Below, in pieces: positions 18,321 to 27,339 of a stretch of DNA of 64,000 nucleotides. The position numbers and the translations under genes are program-made. The stretch is from Micromonospora chersina (GTDB lineage: Bacteria > Actinomycetota > Actinomycetes > Mycobacteriales > Micromonosporaceae). The notes beneath the pieces were generated by a model, which saw only the letters and a program-made list of their open reading frames with translations, had not been told where the DNA came from and did no database searches. Position 1 is the first letter of the stretch, and each line of letters opens with the position of its first letter. The DNA lies in NCBI RefSeq assembly GCF_900091475.1, contig NZ_FMIB01000002.1, forward strand, positions 4,216,001 to 4,280,000. The letters run 5' to 3'.

Positions 18321-18986
18321 TCACCCCCGGCGGCTCGACTCCACGAGGTCGAGGACGGTCACCAGCGCGAAGAACGCGATGACCACCTCGCTGACCACCC
18401 AGCCGTGCCTGTCGGTCCAGGCCCGAAGGCGGGGCAGCGCCGTCGCGGCCCGCCCGCGGGCCAGCAGCAGGATGAGCAGGGGCACGGCGAGCAGCCCGAG
18501 GGTCAGCAGGACGAACGGCAGCAGGTGCCACCACGCCAGGTCGTGCCGGGCCACGCTGGCGCCGACGGCAGCCATCGTGAGGTCGTCGGTCGGAGCGGTG
18601 GCGACGAGCACCACCCCGAGCCGCAGGGCGTATCCGGGATCCGCCCGCCGCAGCCGGCCCATCCAGCGGGGCGGGCCGGTCCGGTGCCGGCGCAGGTAGA
18701 CGATCACCGCCAGGACGGCCAGCAGCGCCAGCACCGCCCAGTCGATCCGGCTCGCGGTCCGTTCGAACCGGACGACGTCGGTCTCCGCTCTCGCCTCCGG
18801 ACCACGGAGCGCCCTGGTCAGCAGCCAACTCAGCGTCACCCCTGTGACGACCACCGCTCCCGCACCGGCCAGGTACCCGAGCGACGCGGCCCGAGGCTGC
18901 TCGGCCGAGGCGAGGAGCACCGCGGCGACCACCTGCGTACCGGCCACCATCACCACGGCCAGCGGCAGGATGGTCAGGAAGTTCAT
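18321..18986 (-). CDS. GAP/Sap-family polytopic membrane protein
   Basis: The protein has 221 residues and about six membrane helices (FLTILPLAVVMVAGTQVVAAVLL; LAGAGAVVVTGVTLSWLL; WAVLALLAVLAVIVYL; a central helix; LLPFVLLTLGLLAVPLLILLLA; VVSEVVIAFFALVTVLDLV). This fits the GAP (Sap, sulfolipid-addressing) family. Members support export of glycolipids in mycobacteria, but no such cargo is evident here. It lies between the SDR and MFS genes on the same strand. Confidence 0.75.
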   Translation of the reverse strand: MNFLTILPLAVVMVAGTQVVAAVLLASAEQPRAASLGYLAGAGAVVVTGVTLSWLLTRALRGPEARAETDVVRFERTASRIDWAVLALLAVLAVIVYLRRHRTGPPRWMGRLRRADPGYALRLGVVLVATAPTDDLTMAAVGASVARHDLAWWHLLPFVLLTLGLLAVPLLILLLARGRAATALPRLRAWTDRHGWVVSEVVIAFFALVTVLDLVESSRRG

Positions 18987-19009
18987 CGCCCGCCCATCCT
19001 CCCGGCGCG

Positions 19010-20407
19010 TCAGCCGGCCCGGGCCGCTTTCGCCCGATCACCGGTCAGCACCACCCGGCCGGCGAGCAGCACGCCGAGCAGCCCGCAGCCGGCCGCCACG
19101 GCCAGGGTGGTCGCGTAGCTCGCCCGGCCGGGCGCCGAACCGGCGGCCAGCACGGCCCCGGTCAGCGCCAGCACGGTGGCGGCCGAGAGCGAGTCGCCCA
19201 GTTGCAGCGCCGAACTGTTCCGGCCCTGCTCGGCGGGGGCGGACAGGTCCAGGGTGAGCACCGACAGCGACGGGTAGAGCAGCCCCATGCCGAGTCCGGC
19301 GACCGCCCAGGCCAGCACCGCGAGCGCCACCGGAAGGGCCGGCAGGAGGGCCAGCGCCACGCCGGCCGTGCCGACGGCGATGCAGGTCAGCCCGACCCGG
19401 GGCAGCGTGGCGGCCGAGCGCGGCGCGGCGATCCGGCCCTGGATCCAGGAGCCCACCGACCAGGAGAGCGCGCCGACCGTCAGCACCAGCCCGGCCGCCG
19501 TCGGCGAGAAGCCCCGCTCCCGCGACAGCATCAACGGGATCACCACCTCGGCCCCGGCGAACGCCGCCGACGCCAGGCCACGCAGCCCGATCACGGTCGG
19601 CAGGCCGCGCGCGGCCCGCAGGAACCCGGCCGGCAGCAGCCGCGGCACGCAGGCCAGCAGCCCGACCAGCGCCGCGGCGATCAGCCCGGCGGCGAGCACG
19701 CCGCGCTGCTGCCCCCCGTAGTGCAGCAGTGCGGCGCTCGCCCCCGCCCCGCAGGCCCAGCCGATCCGGGCCAGCGCGCCGGCCGGCGGCCGGGTCGGCA
19801 CCGCCGCGCCCAGCGCCCGCAGGCCCGGCTGGATCAGCAGCACCGCCGGCACCGCGACCGCCGGCACCGCGAGGAACACCCAGCGCCAGCCCAGGTGCTC
19901 GACGATCAGCCCGGCCACGGCCGGACCCACGAGCGACGGGACCACCCACGCGGCGGCGAACGCGGCGAACACCCGCCGCCGCAACTCCTCCGGGTACGCC
20001 TGCGCCACGATCACGTAGAGCGCCACGGAGAGCAGGCCGGAGCCGAAACCCTGCACGACCCGCCCGACGACAAGTACCTCCATGGTGGGCGCGGCGCCCG
20101 CCACCAGGAGGCCCGCCACGAACCACGCCACGCCGTGCCACATGGCCGGGCGGGGACCCCGCGCGTCGCACCAGATGCCGGAGGCGACCATGGCCACGAC
20201 CCCGGAGGCGAACGGGCCGCCGAAGGCCAGGGCGTAGAGGCCGAGCCCGTCCAGGGTGCGGGCGACCGTGGGCATCGCCGTGCCCACCGCCAGTGCCTCG
20301 AAGGCGAGCAGCGACACGAGGGCGACGCTGCCCACGGTCATGGCCCGCAGGCGCGGCGACCAGAGGTGTGCGGGCGGGGCCGGCGGTGCGGCGGTGGCGG
20401 TCGACAT
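19010..20407 (-). CDS. MFS drug-efflux-type transporter
   Basis: The protein has 465 residues with 12-14 predicted membrane helices. The loop after helix 2 reads GIWCDARGPRPAMW, a variant of the MFS motif A, and GFGSGLLSVALYVIVAQAYPEELR is typical of the DHA2/EmrB-like branch. It probably exports a toxic or signalling compound. Its upstream region carries a MerR-type promoter with a 19-bp spacer, implying induction by a ligand-sensing MerR regulator, yet no merR gene is adjacent. Confidence 0.88.
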   Translation of the reverse strand: MSTATAAPPAPPAHLWSPRLRAMTVGSVALVSLLAFEALAVGTAMPTVARTLDGLGLYALAFGGPFASGVVAMVASGIWCDARGPRPAMWHGVAWFVAGLLVAGAAPTMEVLVVGRVVQGFGSGLLSVALYVIVAQAYPEELRRRVFAAFAAAWVVPSLVGPAVAGLIVEHLGWRWVFLAVPAVAVPAVLLIQPGLRALGAAVPTRPPAGALARIGWACGAGASAALLHYGGQQRGVLAAGLIAAALVGLLACVPRLLPAGFLRAARGLPTVIGLRGLASAAFAGAEVVIPLMLSRERGFSPTAAGLVLTVGALSWSVGSWIQGRIAAPRSAATLPRVGLTCIAVGTAGVALALLPALPVALAVLAWAVAGLGMGLLYPSLSVLTLDLSAPAEQGRNSSALQLGDSLSAATVLALTGAVLAAGSAPGRASYATTLAVAAGCGLLGVLLAGRVVLTGDRAKAARAG

Positions 20408-20414
20408 GGGCTCA

Positions 20415-20445
20415 AGCCTCGGGCCTCAACCGGGGTTGAGGTCAA
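20415..20445 (-). promoter_or_regulatory. MerR-type promoter with 19-bp spacer before the MFS gene
   Basis: CCTCAACCGGGGTTGAGG at 20424-20441 is a perfect 18-bp palindrome. On the minus strand it fills the spacer between TTGACC (complement of 20440-20445) and GAGGCT (complement of 20415-20420), exactly 19 bp apart. An over-long spacer with a central palindrome is the hallmark of MerR-family activation by DNA distortion. Transcription would start only a few bases before the ATG at 20407. Confidence 0.75.
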
Positions 20446-20462
20446 CGGTGAGCCCCGTCTCG

Positions 20463-20723
20463 TCAGGCCGACTCCAGCGCCTCGCCCACGCCCTTCACCA
20501 GGCCCGAGTAGTGCTGGTCGGCCAGGAGGTGCCCGGCGGTGACGACCAGGGCCAGCGGCCACTCGATGACCTGGAACGCGGCCAGCACGCCCAGCCCCGC
20601 GTAGTAGGCCAGCTTGTCCGGCGGGGGCACCGCCACCTCGCCCAGGACCGGGATCTCCACCCGCCGGCAGTACGTCTTCATCATCTCCCGCGACCCGCTG
20701 AGGTTCCGTGTCAGCGTGCTCAT
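20463..20723 (-). CDS. Small helical protein, unknown (possible membrane-associated)
   Basis: The protein has 86 residues. A conserved-looking stretch reads PPPDKLAYYAGLGVLAAFQVIEWPLALVVTAGHLLADQ, with one or two hydrophobic helices, and the tail GLVKGVGEALESA. No named family is recognised. The ATG at 20723 has GGGAGG 4 bases upstream. It is divergent from the giant P-type ATPase gene and may share regulation with it. In-frame codons upstream lack a credible start signal. Confidence 0.6.
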   Translation of the reverse strand: MSTLTRNLSGSREMMKTYCRRVEIPVLGEVAVPPPDKLAYYAGLGVLAAFQVIEWPLALVVTAGHLLADQHYSGLVKGVGEALESA

Positions 20724-20950
20724 GGGGCCTCCCGGTTCCGACGACGACATCGCTGTCCGTGCGGCATTCCACCGGCCTGCCCGTCCATGCCCCGGGCAGT
20801 GCGGAAACTTCCCCCGCTCGAGGGGCATAACGGACGCCGCGCCGGGAAGTCGGGCCGCCGGGACGAGGCCGCGGGAGGCGAGATGGCGTACGGCTACGAC
20901 GACGGCGGGAGCACCGGGGAGCGGGGCCGGCAGCCCGGCCGTACGCCTCG

Positions 20951-23900
20951 ATGACCTCGCTGGGCCGTGTCGCCGGCCTCCTCCTGTCGCCGGCCGCCGT
21001 GCCGGACGCCGTGGCCCGGGTCGCCCGCGGGGTCGCCACCGCCCTGCCGGACACCGCCCGTACCGTCGGATCCGCCCTGCCGGGCACGGCCCGGAACGCC
21101 GTGCCGGGAAGCGTGGCCGAGGCGGCGGGAAGCGTGGGCGCGGCGGCGACCCGGCTGGCCCGGCTGGCCGGGCTGACCCGGCGCCGGGTCTGGTCCCGCG
21201 ACGGCCGGCACCACATCGAGGTGCACGGCGTCTGCCAGGACGGCGGGGACCGGCTGGCCCGGCAGGTCGAGGCGGCGCTGGAGGCGCTGCCCGGCGTGGC
21301 GTGGGCCCGGGTCAACGCGCCGTCGGGCCGGGTGATCGTGGCGGTCGAGGAGCCGAAGCCGAAGCTGCGCGACCTGATCGCCACCGTGGCGCGGACCGAG
21401 CGGGTGTGCCCGCACGAGCCGGACCCGGAGATCCCGCCGCCGCACCCGCCCGAGGAGGGGCCGCGCACGCCCCGTGCCCTGGGGGCGCTGGCGTCCGACG
21501 CGCTCGGCCTGACCATCTCGGCCGCCACCCGGATCCTGCCGTTCACCCCGGTGCCCGGCGAGGTGGCCGGCTTCCTCGCCGCGGTCGACCTGCACCCGAA
21601 GCTGCACGCGCTCGCCGACCGGGGCCTGCGGGCCGACCCCCGCGCCGAACTGATCTTCCCGCTCGCCGAGGCGGTGGTCCAGGGGCTCACCGGCGGCTGG
21701 GCGGGCATCGTGCTCGACGGCGCGCAGCGGGTGGTGCGGTGGGGCGAGGCGCAGGCCCAGCTCGCCGCCTGGACGAAGGCCGAGCCGAGGTTGACGGGCG
21801 ACCCGGACCGGGCGGTCGCCCGGGTGCCGGACGGCGAGCGGCCCTGCCCGGTCCCGGACGGTCCGGCCGAACGCTATGTGAGCCGGATGCTGGCCGCGGG
21901 CGCGGCGGCCGGGGCGGCCGCGGTGCCGGTGGCCGGCGGGAAACGGGCCGCCGCGCTGGCCCTGTCGTCACTGCCGAAGGCGCCGGGCAGCGGCCGCGAG
22001 GGGTACGCCGCCCAGCTCGGCCGGATGCTCGGCCGGCGGGGCGTGATCGCCATGGACCGCAGCGTGCTGCGCGAGCTGGACCGGATCGACACGGTGCTGC
22101 TGGACGCCGCGGTGCTCGGCTCCGACCGGGGCGTGCTGGCCGACCTGGCGCCGCTGGCCGGTGCGGACACCGGTCAGGTGGCCGCCCGGTCGTTCGCCCT
22201 GTTCGACCCGGCCGCCCCGGACGCGGTCCGGAACGCGGACGGCTGGCGGCTCGGTCCGCTGGACCGGATGGACGTGACGGACCCGGGGGACACCCCGGAC
22301 AGCGCGCGGCTGCGCTCCGACGGCGGGCGGCTGCTCGGGCTGGCCGAGGGCGGCCGGCTCGCCGCCGTGCTGCGGGTCGAGCCGGAGCCCGTCCCGGGGG
22401 TGGACGCCCTGGCCACCGCGGCCCGCCACGCCGGCCTGCGGCTCGTGGTCGCCGGTGACGACGACGGCCGGTACGACTTCGCCGACGCCCTCGTGCCCGG
22501 CGGTTCCCGCCTCGCCGAATCGGTCCGTGAGCTGCAACGCGAGGGCGCGGTGGTGATGGTGGTCTCCGGTGACCGGGCCGCGCTCGGCGCCGCGGACTGC
22601 GGGCTGGGGGTCTCCGGCCCGGAGGACCTGCCACCCTGGGGCGCACACCTGCTGGTGGGTGACGACCTGCGGATTCCCGCGCTGCTCATCGACGCGACCG
22701 GGGTGGCCCGGCGGATGACCCGGCAGAACATCCGGATCTCCATGGCCGGCACGGGGCTGGGAGCGCTCGGCGCGTTCACGGCCGAGCGGGAGCGGCTGCC
22801 CGGCCGGGCCCTCGGCGCGGTGAACGGCGCCGCCGCCCTCGCCTTCGCACACGGCGTCTGGCGGGCCCGGCGGCTGCCCGACCGGACCCGTACGCCGGCG
22901 CCCGCACTCACCGCCTGGCACCTGATGCCGGTGGACACCGTCCTCGACCAGCTCGGCACCCACGCGGAGGGGTTGACCGGCGAGGAGGCGGCCCGCCGCC
23001 GGCGTGCCGTCACCGGCGACGGCCAGGGCCCGCCCGGGCTGCTCCGCGCGTTCGTCGACGAGCTGTCGAACCCGCTCACCCCGGTGCTCGCCGCCGGGGC
23101 GGTGCTCTCCGCCACGTTCGGCTCGCTTGTCGACGCCGCGCTGGTCGGCGGGGTGGTGGGCGGCTCGGCGCTGATCGGTGCGGTGCACCAGCACAACACC
23201 GAGCGGTCGCTGGCCGAGTTGCTGTCCCGCTCGGCGGTGACCGCCCGGGTGCTGCGCGACGGCGCGGAGCAGGTGGTGGCCGCGGAGGAACTGGTGGCCG
23301 GCGACGTGGTCGCGGTGGGGCCGGGCGACGCCATCCCGGCCGACTGCCGGGTGCTGACCAGCGACGGGCTGGAGACCGACGAGTCGTCGCTGACCGGCGA
23401 GTCGCTGCCGGTGGGCAAGACCGCCGAGCCGGTGGTGGCCGCCGCGGTGGCCGAGCGGCACTCGATGCTCTACGAGGGCACCACTGTCGCGGCCGGCCAC
23501 GGCACCGCCGTGGTGGTGGCCACCGGCCAGGAGACCGAGGCGGGGCGGAGCCTCGCCCTGGCCCGGGAGGCGCCCCCGGCCAGCGGGGTGGAGACCCGGC
23601 TCGGGAAGCTGACCAGCGCCGCCGTGCCGCTGGCCGCCGGCTCGGCGATCGCGGTGGCCGGGGCGGGACTGCTCCGGGGCGTACCCCTGGCGGAGACGGC
23701 GGCGACCGCCGCGAACCTGGCCGTGGCGTCGGTGCCGGAGGGGCTGCCGTTCCTGGTCAGCGCCGCGCAGCTGGCGGCGGCGCGGCGGCTCGCCGAGCAC
23801 GGCGCGCTGGTCCGCAACCCGCGGACCATCGAGGCGCTGGGCCGGGTCGACGTGCTCTGCTTCGACAAGACCGGCACCCTCACCGAGGGGAAGCTGCTGC

Positions 23901-25513
23901 TGGCCGGGGTGGGCGGCGGCGACGACCGGTACGCCCCACCGGACCGGCTGGACGAGCCGCTGCGGCTGACCCTGGCCGCGGCGCTGCGGGCCACTCCCGC
24001 GGCGACCGACCCGGACGAGCTGCCCCAGCAGACCGACCGTGCGGTGCGCCGCGGCGCGGGCACGGCCGGCGTGCTGGAGTGGACCGGCGCACCGGACTGG
24101 ACGGCGGTGGGCGGGCTGCCGTTCGAGCCGTCCCGGGGCTACCACGCCACGGTCGGCCGGACCGCCGGCGGGCTGCTGCTCAGCGTGAAGGGCGCGCCCG
24201 AGTCGGTGCTGCCGCGCTGCGCGGCGCGGCGGACCGCCCAGGGCGACATGCCGCTGGATCGGGCCGGCCGGGACGCGCTGCACGCGATGCTCGCCGAACG
24301 CGCCGGGGCCGGGCACCGCATCCTGGCCGTGGCCGAGTGCCCGGTGGGCGCCGAGTCGGTGACCGACGAGCAGGTCGACGGGATGGTCTTCGTCGGCTTC
24401 CTGGCCCTCGCCGACGGGGTGCGGGAGAGCGCCGCGCCCGCGGTGCGGCGGATCCGGCAGGCCGGCGTGCACACCATCATGATCACCGGGGACCACCCGG
24501 CCACCGCCGAGGCGATCGCCGCCACCATCAGCCCCGACCACGGCGAGCAGCGGGTGGTCACCGCCACCGAGCTGAACCGGCTCGACGACGAGGCCCTCGC
24601 GGAACGGCTCATGGCCACCGACGTGGTGGCCCGCTGCACCCCGGCGCACAAGGTGCGGATCATCCAGGCGCTGCAACGCCGGGGGCGGACCGTGGCGATG
24701 ACCGGCGACGGCGCCAACGACGCGCCGGCCATCCGGCTCGCCGACGTGGGCATCGCGCTCGGCCAGCGGGGCACCCCGGCGGCCCGCGCCGCCGCCGACC
24801 TGGTGGTCACCGACGACCGGCTGGAGACCATCATCGCGACCCTGGTGGAGGGTCGGGCCATGTGGTCGTCGGTCCGCCACGCGCTGAGCATCCTGGTGGG
24901 CGGCAACCTCGGCGAGATCGCGTTCAGCGTGCTGACCGCCGCCAGCACCGGCCGGTCGGCGCTCACCGGCCGGCAACTGCTCCTGGTCAACCTGCTCACC
25001 GACCTGGTGCCGGCGCTGGCCATCGCGGTCCGCCCGCCCGCCGCCGACGGGGCCGACCACCTGCTGCGGGAGGGACCGGACACCTCGCTCGGCGAGACGC
25101 TGACCCGGGAGATCGCGCTGCGGGCCGGCGCCACCACGCTGGGGGCGACCGCCGGCTGGACGCTCGCCCGGTGGACCGGCCGGGAGCGGCGGGCGGGCAC
25201 CGTCGCGCTCGCCTCGCTTGTCGGCACCCAGCTCGGGCAGACCGTGCTGGCCGGCGGCACCAGCCCCACCGTGCTGGCCTCCACGGCCGCGTCGATCGGC
25301 GTCCTGGTCGCCGTCGTGCAGACGCCCGGGGTCAGCCAGTTCTTCGGCTGCACCCCGCTCGGCCCGGTGGGCTGGACCATCGCCGCCGGCTCCGCGCTGG
25401 GCGCCACCTTCGCCAACGGCGCGCTGACCCGGCTGGTCGACCGCCTCCCGCAGCGCGGCGCCGCTCTGCATGGGGAAACCGATCAGGGGTACGGCGAGGA
25501 GCATGACGCCTGA
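20951..25513 (+). CDS. Giant P-type cation ATPase (CtpI-like) with degenerate N-terminal half
   Basis: The protein has 1,520 residues, about twice a normal P-type ATPase. An HMA-like betaalphabeta domain spans about residues 80-140 (HHIEVHGVC; PSGRVIVAVEE). The catalytic half is complete: TGES near 815, FDKTGT with phosphorylated Asp972, the nucleotide-binding domain, and TGDGAND with Asp1253 and Asp1257, then six C-terminal helices. The first half repeats the same order in ruined form: LDRIDTVLLDAAV (Asp385) where DKTGT would be and VVSGDRAALGAADCGLGV (about 540) where GDGANDAP would be. This fits the mycobacterial CtpI type. The transported ion is unknown. The MBL gene overlaps its 3' end by 11 bp. 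Confidence 0.9.
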   Translation: MTSLGRVAGLLLSPAAVPDAVARVARGVATALPDTARTVGSALPGTARNAVPGSVAEAAGSVGAAATRLARLAGLTRRRVWSRDGRHHIEVHGVCQDGGDRLARQVEAALEALPGVAWARVNAPSGRVIVAVEEPKPKLRDLIATVARTERVCPHEPDPEIPPPHPPEEGPRTPRALGALASDALGLTISAATRILPFTPVPGEVAGFLAAVDLHPKLHALADRGLRADPRAELIFPLAEAVVQGLTGGWAGIVLDGAQRVVRWGEAQAQLAAWTKAEPRLTGDPDRAVARVPDGERPCPVPDGPAERYVSRMLAAGAAAGAAAVPVAGGKRAAALALSSLPKAPGSGREGYAAQLGRMLGRRGVIAMDRSVLRELDRIDTVLLDAAVLGSDRGVLADLAPLAGADTGQVAARSFALFDPAAPDAVRNADGWRLGPLDRMDVTDPGDTPDSARLRSDGGRLLGLAEGGRLAAVLRVEPEPVPGVDALATAARHAGLRLVVAGDDDGRYDFADALVPGGSRLAESVRELQREGAVVMVVSGDRAALGAADCGLGVSGPEDLPPWGAHLLVGDDLRIPALLIDATGVARRMTRQNIRISMAGTGLGALGAFTAERERLPGRALGAVNGAAALAFAHGVWRARRLPDRTRTPAPALTAWHLMPVDTVLDQLGTHAEGLTGEEAARRRRAVTGDGQGPPGLLRAFVDELSNPLTPVLAAGAVLSATFGSLVDAALVGGVVGGSALIGAVHQHNTERSLAELLSRSAVTARVLRDGAEQVVAAEELVAGDVVAVGPGDAIPADCRVLTSDGLETDESSLTGESLPVGKTAEPVVAAAVAERHSMLYEGTTVAAGHGTAVVVATGQETEAGRSLALAREAPPASGVETRLGKLTSAAVPLAAGSAIAVAGAGLLRGVPLAETAATAANLAVASVPEGLPFLVSAAQLAAARRLAEHGALVRNPRTIEALGRVDVLCFDKTGTLTEGKLLLAGVGGGDDRYAPPDRLDEPLRLTLAAALRATPAATDPDELPQQTDRAVRRGAGTAGVLEWTGAPDWTAVGGLPFEPSRGYHATVGRTAGGLLLSVKGAPESVLPRCAARRTAQGDMPLDRAGRDALHAMLAERAGAGHRILAVAECPVGAESVTDEQVDGMVFVGFLALADGVRESAAPAVRRIRQAGVHTIMITGDHPATAEAIAATISPDHGEQRVVTATELNRLDDEALAERLMATDVVARCTPAHKVRIIQALQRRGRTVAMTGDGANDAPAIRLADVGIALGQRGTPAARAAADLVVTDDRLETIIATLVEGRAMWSSVRHALSILVGGNLGEIAFSVLTAASTGRSALTGRQLLLVNLLTDLVPALAIAVRPPAADGADHLLREGPDTSLGETLTREIALRAGATTLGATAGWTLARWTGRERRAGTVALASLVGTQLGQTVLAGGTSPTVLASTAASIGVLVAVVQTPGVSQFFGCTPLGPVGWTIAAGSALGATFANGALTRLVDRLPQRGAALHGETDQGYGEEHDA

Positions 25514-26291
25514 GGTCACCTTCATCGGTACGGCCACGACGGTCCTGCGGCTCGGCGGGTTCACGCTGCTCACCGACCCGAACTTCCTGCACCGGGGCCA
25601 GCGGGCCTACCTCGGCAAGGGGCTCTGGTCGAAGCGGAGCACCGACCCGGCGCTGACGATTCCCGAGCTGCCCGCGCTGGACGCCGTGGTCCTGTCCCAC
25701 CTGCACGGCGACCACTTCGACCGGGTGGCCCGGCGCGGCCTGGACCGCGCCCTGCCGATCGTCACCACGCCGCAGGCGGAACGGAAGCTGCGGCGCTGGG
25801 GTTTCCGGGCGGCGGAGGGGCTGCCCACCTGGCGCTCGCACGAGCTGCGCCGCGGGGACGAGACGCTGCGGCTGACCGCCCTGCCCGGCCAGCACGGGCC
25901 CGGCGTGCTGGACCGGCTGCTGCCCGACGTGATGGGCACCCTGCTCGACCTGGAACGCGCCGGCGAGCGCCGGTTCCGGCTCTACGTCACCGGGGACACC
26001 CTGCGCCGGCCGCAGCTCGCCCAGATCCCCGAACGGTTCCCGGACATCGACGCCATGCTGATCCACCTCGGCGGCACGAAGGTCGCCGGCATCCTGCTCA
26101 CCATGGACGCCCGGCAGGGCGCCGACGTGGTGGAGCTGATCCGGCCCCGGCTCACCGTGCCGATCCACTACGACGACTACCCGGTGTTCCGCTCCCCGCT
26201 GCGGCACTTCGTCGAGGAGGCCCGGCGGCGCGGCTTCGTCCGGCAGGTCCGCACCATCCACCGGGGCGAGACCGTGCCGCTGACCCCCTGA
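25503..26291 (+). CDS. MBL-fold metal-dependent hydrolase
   Basis: The protein has 262 residues. The metal motif is LSHLHGDHFDR with His66, His68, Asp70 and His71. Further ligands are expected in LPGQHGPG (His), VTGDT (Asp) and VPIHYDDYPVF (His), all present. It resembles UlaG/RomA-type beta-lactamase-fold hydrolases (FIGTATTVLRLGGFTLLTDPNFL at the start). The ATG at 25503 overlaps the ATPase stop, so the two are probably co-translated. No substrate can be named. Confidence 0.9.
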   Translation: MTPEVTFIGTATTVLRLGGFTLLTDPNFLHRGQRAYLGKGLWSKRSTDPALTIPELPALDAVVLSHLHGDHFDRVARRGLDRALPIVTTPQAERKLRRWGFRAAEGLPTWRSHELRRGDETLRLTALPGQHGPGVLDRLLPDVMGTLLDLERAGERRFRLYVTGDTLRRPQLAQIPERFPDIDAMLIHLGGTKVAGILLTMDARQGADVVELIRPRLTVPIHYDDYPVFRSPLRHFVEEARRRGFVRQVRTIHRGETVPLTP

Positions 26292-26298
26292 CGCGGCT

Positions 26299-26334
26299 CG
26301 CCGCCCTCCCCGGCGCGGGCCGGAGAGGACGGCG
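26299..26334. terminator. Terminator hairpin between convergent genes
   Basis: CGCCGCCCTCCCCGG at 26299-26313 faces CCGGAGAGGACGGCG at 26320-26334 with two mismatches. It lies between the MBL gene and the convergent CBS gene. Confidence 0.6.
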
Positions 26335-26355
26335 AACGGTCGTCGGCGGCTACGG

Positions 26356-26781
26356 TCAGGAGCGCTCGGAGATCGCCTCGATGAGGTCGCCCACCGGGCG
26401 TTCCGGCAGCGACCGGGCCACGTCGGCGACGGCCACGATGCCGACGAGGTCGTGCCCGTCGATCACCGGCAGCCGGCGTACCTTGTGCTGGCCCATGGTC
26501 CGCAGGATCTCGGCCGCGTCGTCGTCCGCGCCGATGGTCACGGCCTCACCCTGGGCCAGCTCACCGGCGGTCACGCTGGCCGGGTCCTTGCCCTGGGCCA
26601 GCACCTTCACCACGATGTCGCGGTCGGTCACCATGCCCTTGAGGCGGTTGTCGTCGCCGCAGATGGGCAGCGAGCCCACCCCGAGCTCGGCCATCCGCCG
26701 GGCGGCGGTCCGGAGGTCGTCCTGCTCCCGGACACAGCTCACGTCGCTGGTCATGATCTCGCGTGCGGTCGGCATTGGCAT
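26356..26781 (-). CDS. CBS-pair domain protein
   Basis: The protein has 141 residues. CBS1 is VSCVREQDDLRTAARRMAELGVGSLPICGDDNRLKGMVTDRDIV. CBS2 is AVTIGADDDAAEILRTMGQHKVRRLPVIDGHDLVGIVAVADVARSL. It has the same architecture as the protein at 14981-15400, so the two are likely paralogues. The ligand and partner are unknown. The start may be the ATG at 26781 or the one at 26775. Confidence 0.9.
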   Translation of the reverse strand: MPMPTAREIMTSDVSCVREQDDLRTAARRMAELGVGSLPICGDDNRLKGMVTDRDIVVKVLAQGKDPASVTAGELAQGEAVTIGADDDAAEILRTMGQHKVRRLPVIDGHDLVGIVAVADVARSLPERPVGDLIEAISERS

Positions 26782-26894
26782 GACACCTCACTTTCGGGGG
26801 GTTGTTACCCGTACCTCCTACCCCCGGCGGCCGGCGCCATGCCGCCGACATGGACGGCGGACCGGTGGGAACACGGCCGGTGGAGGTGATGGAG

Positions 26895-27185
26895 ATGCCG
26901 TTCGTGCAGGTCGTCGAGTACCAGACGGACCGCCCCGACGAGGTGCGCCGGCTCAGCGAGGAGTGGACGCGCGAGCACCCGTCCCCCGGGCCCGCCCGGG
27001 TGACCTTCGCCGAGGACCGGGAGCGGCCCGGCCATTTCGTCATCGTCGCCGAGTTCGACAGCTACGAGCAGGCCATGGCGCACAGCGGCCGCCCGCAGAC
27101 CGGCGAGTACGCCGAGCGCATCCGCCAACTCGCCAGCGGCGAACCGCGGTACCTCAACCTGGACGTGACGCAGCAGCAGACGTGA
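26895..27185 (+). CDS. Small ferredoxin-like alpha-beta protein (ABM/Dabb-like)
   Basis: The protein has 96 residues. The pattern of beta strand (FVQVVEYQT), helix (DEVRRLSEEWTREH), strands and the helix SYEQAMAHSGRPQTGEYAERIRQL resembles the dimeric alpha-beta-barrel group that includes antibiotic-biosynthesis monooxygenases. No catalytic residue set is recognised. The ATG at 26895 was chosen for its GGAGG at 8 bases; an ATG at 26889 would be too close to it. Confidence 0.6.
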   Translation: MPFVQVVEYQTDRPDEVRRLSEEWTREHPSPGPARVTFAEDRERPGHFVIVAEFDSYEQAMAHSGRPQTGEYAERIRQLASGEPRYLNLDVTQQQT

Positions 27186-27190
27186 CCGGG

Positions 27191-27221
27191 CGGGCCGGCC
27201 GGCAGCGCGCCGGCCGGCCCG
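27191..27221. terminator. Strong terminator hairpin
   Basis: CGGGCCGGCCGGC at 27191-27203 pairs perfectly with GCCGGCCGGCCCG at 27209-27221 around a 5-nt loop, 6 bp after the preceding gene's stop. Confidence 0.75.
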
Positions 27222-27339
27222 CGGTACGGCCGCCGAGCGACGGATTGACTACCTTGTGTGGGTGGTCCACGACGAGCAGCACCCGCTCCCGTCTCCCGCG
27301 CCCGGTGTGGGATCGGGCCCGGCTGGAAAAGGTGACGTC

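Noticed and set aside
21968..25573. 1,201-codon open frame opposite the P-type ATPase
   Set aside because: The sense strand carries DKTGT, TGES and GDGAND in order; the antisense frame has none.
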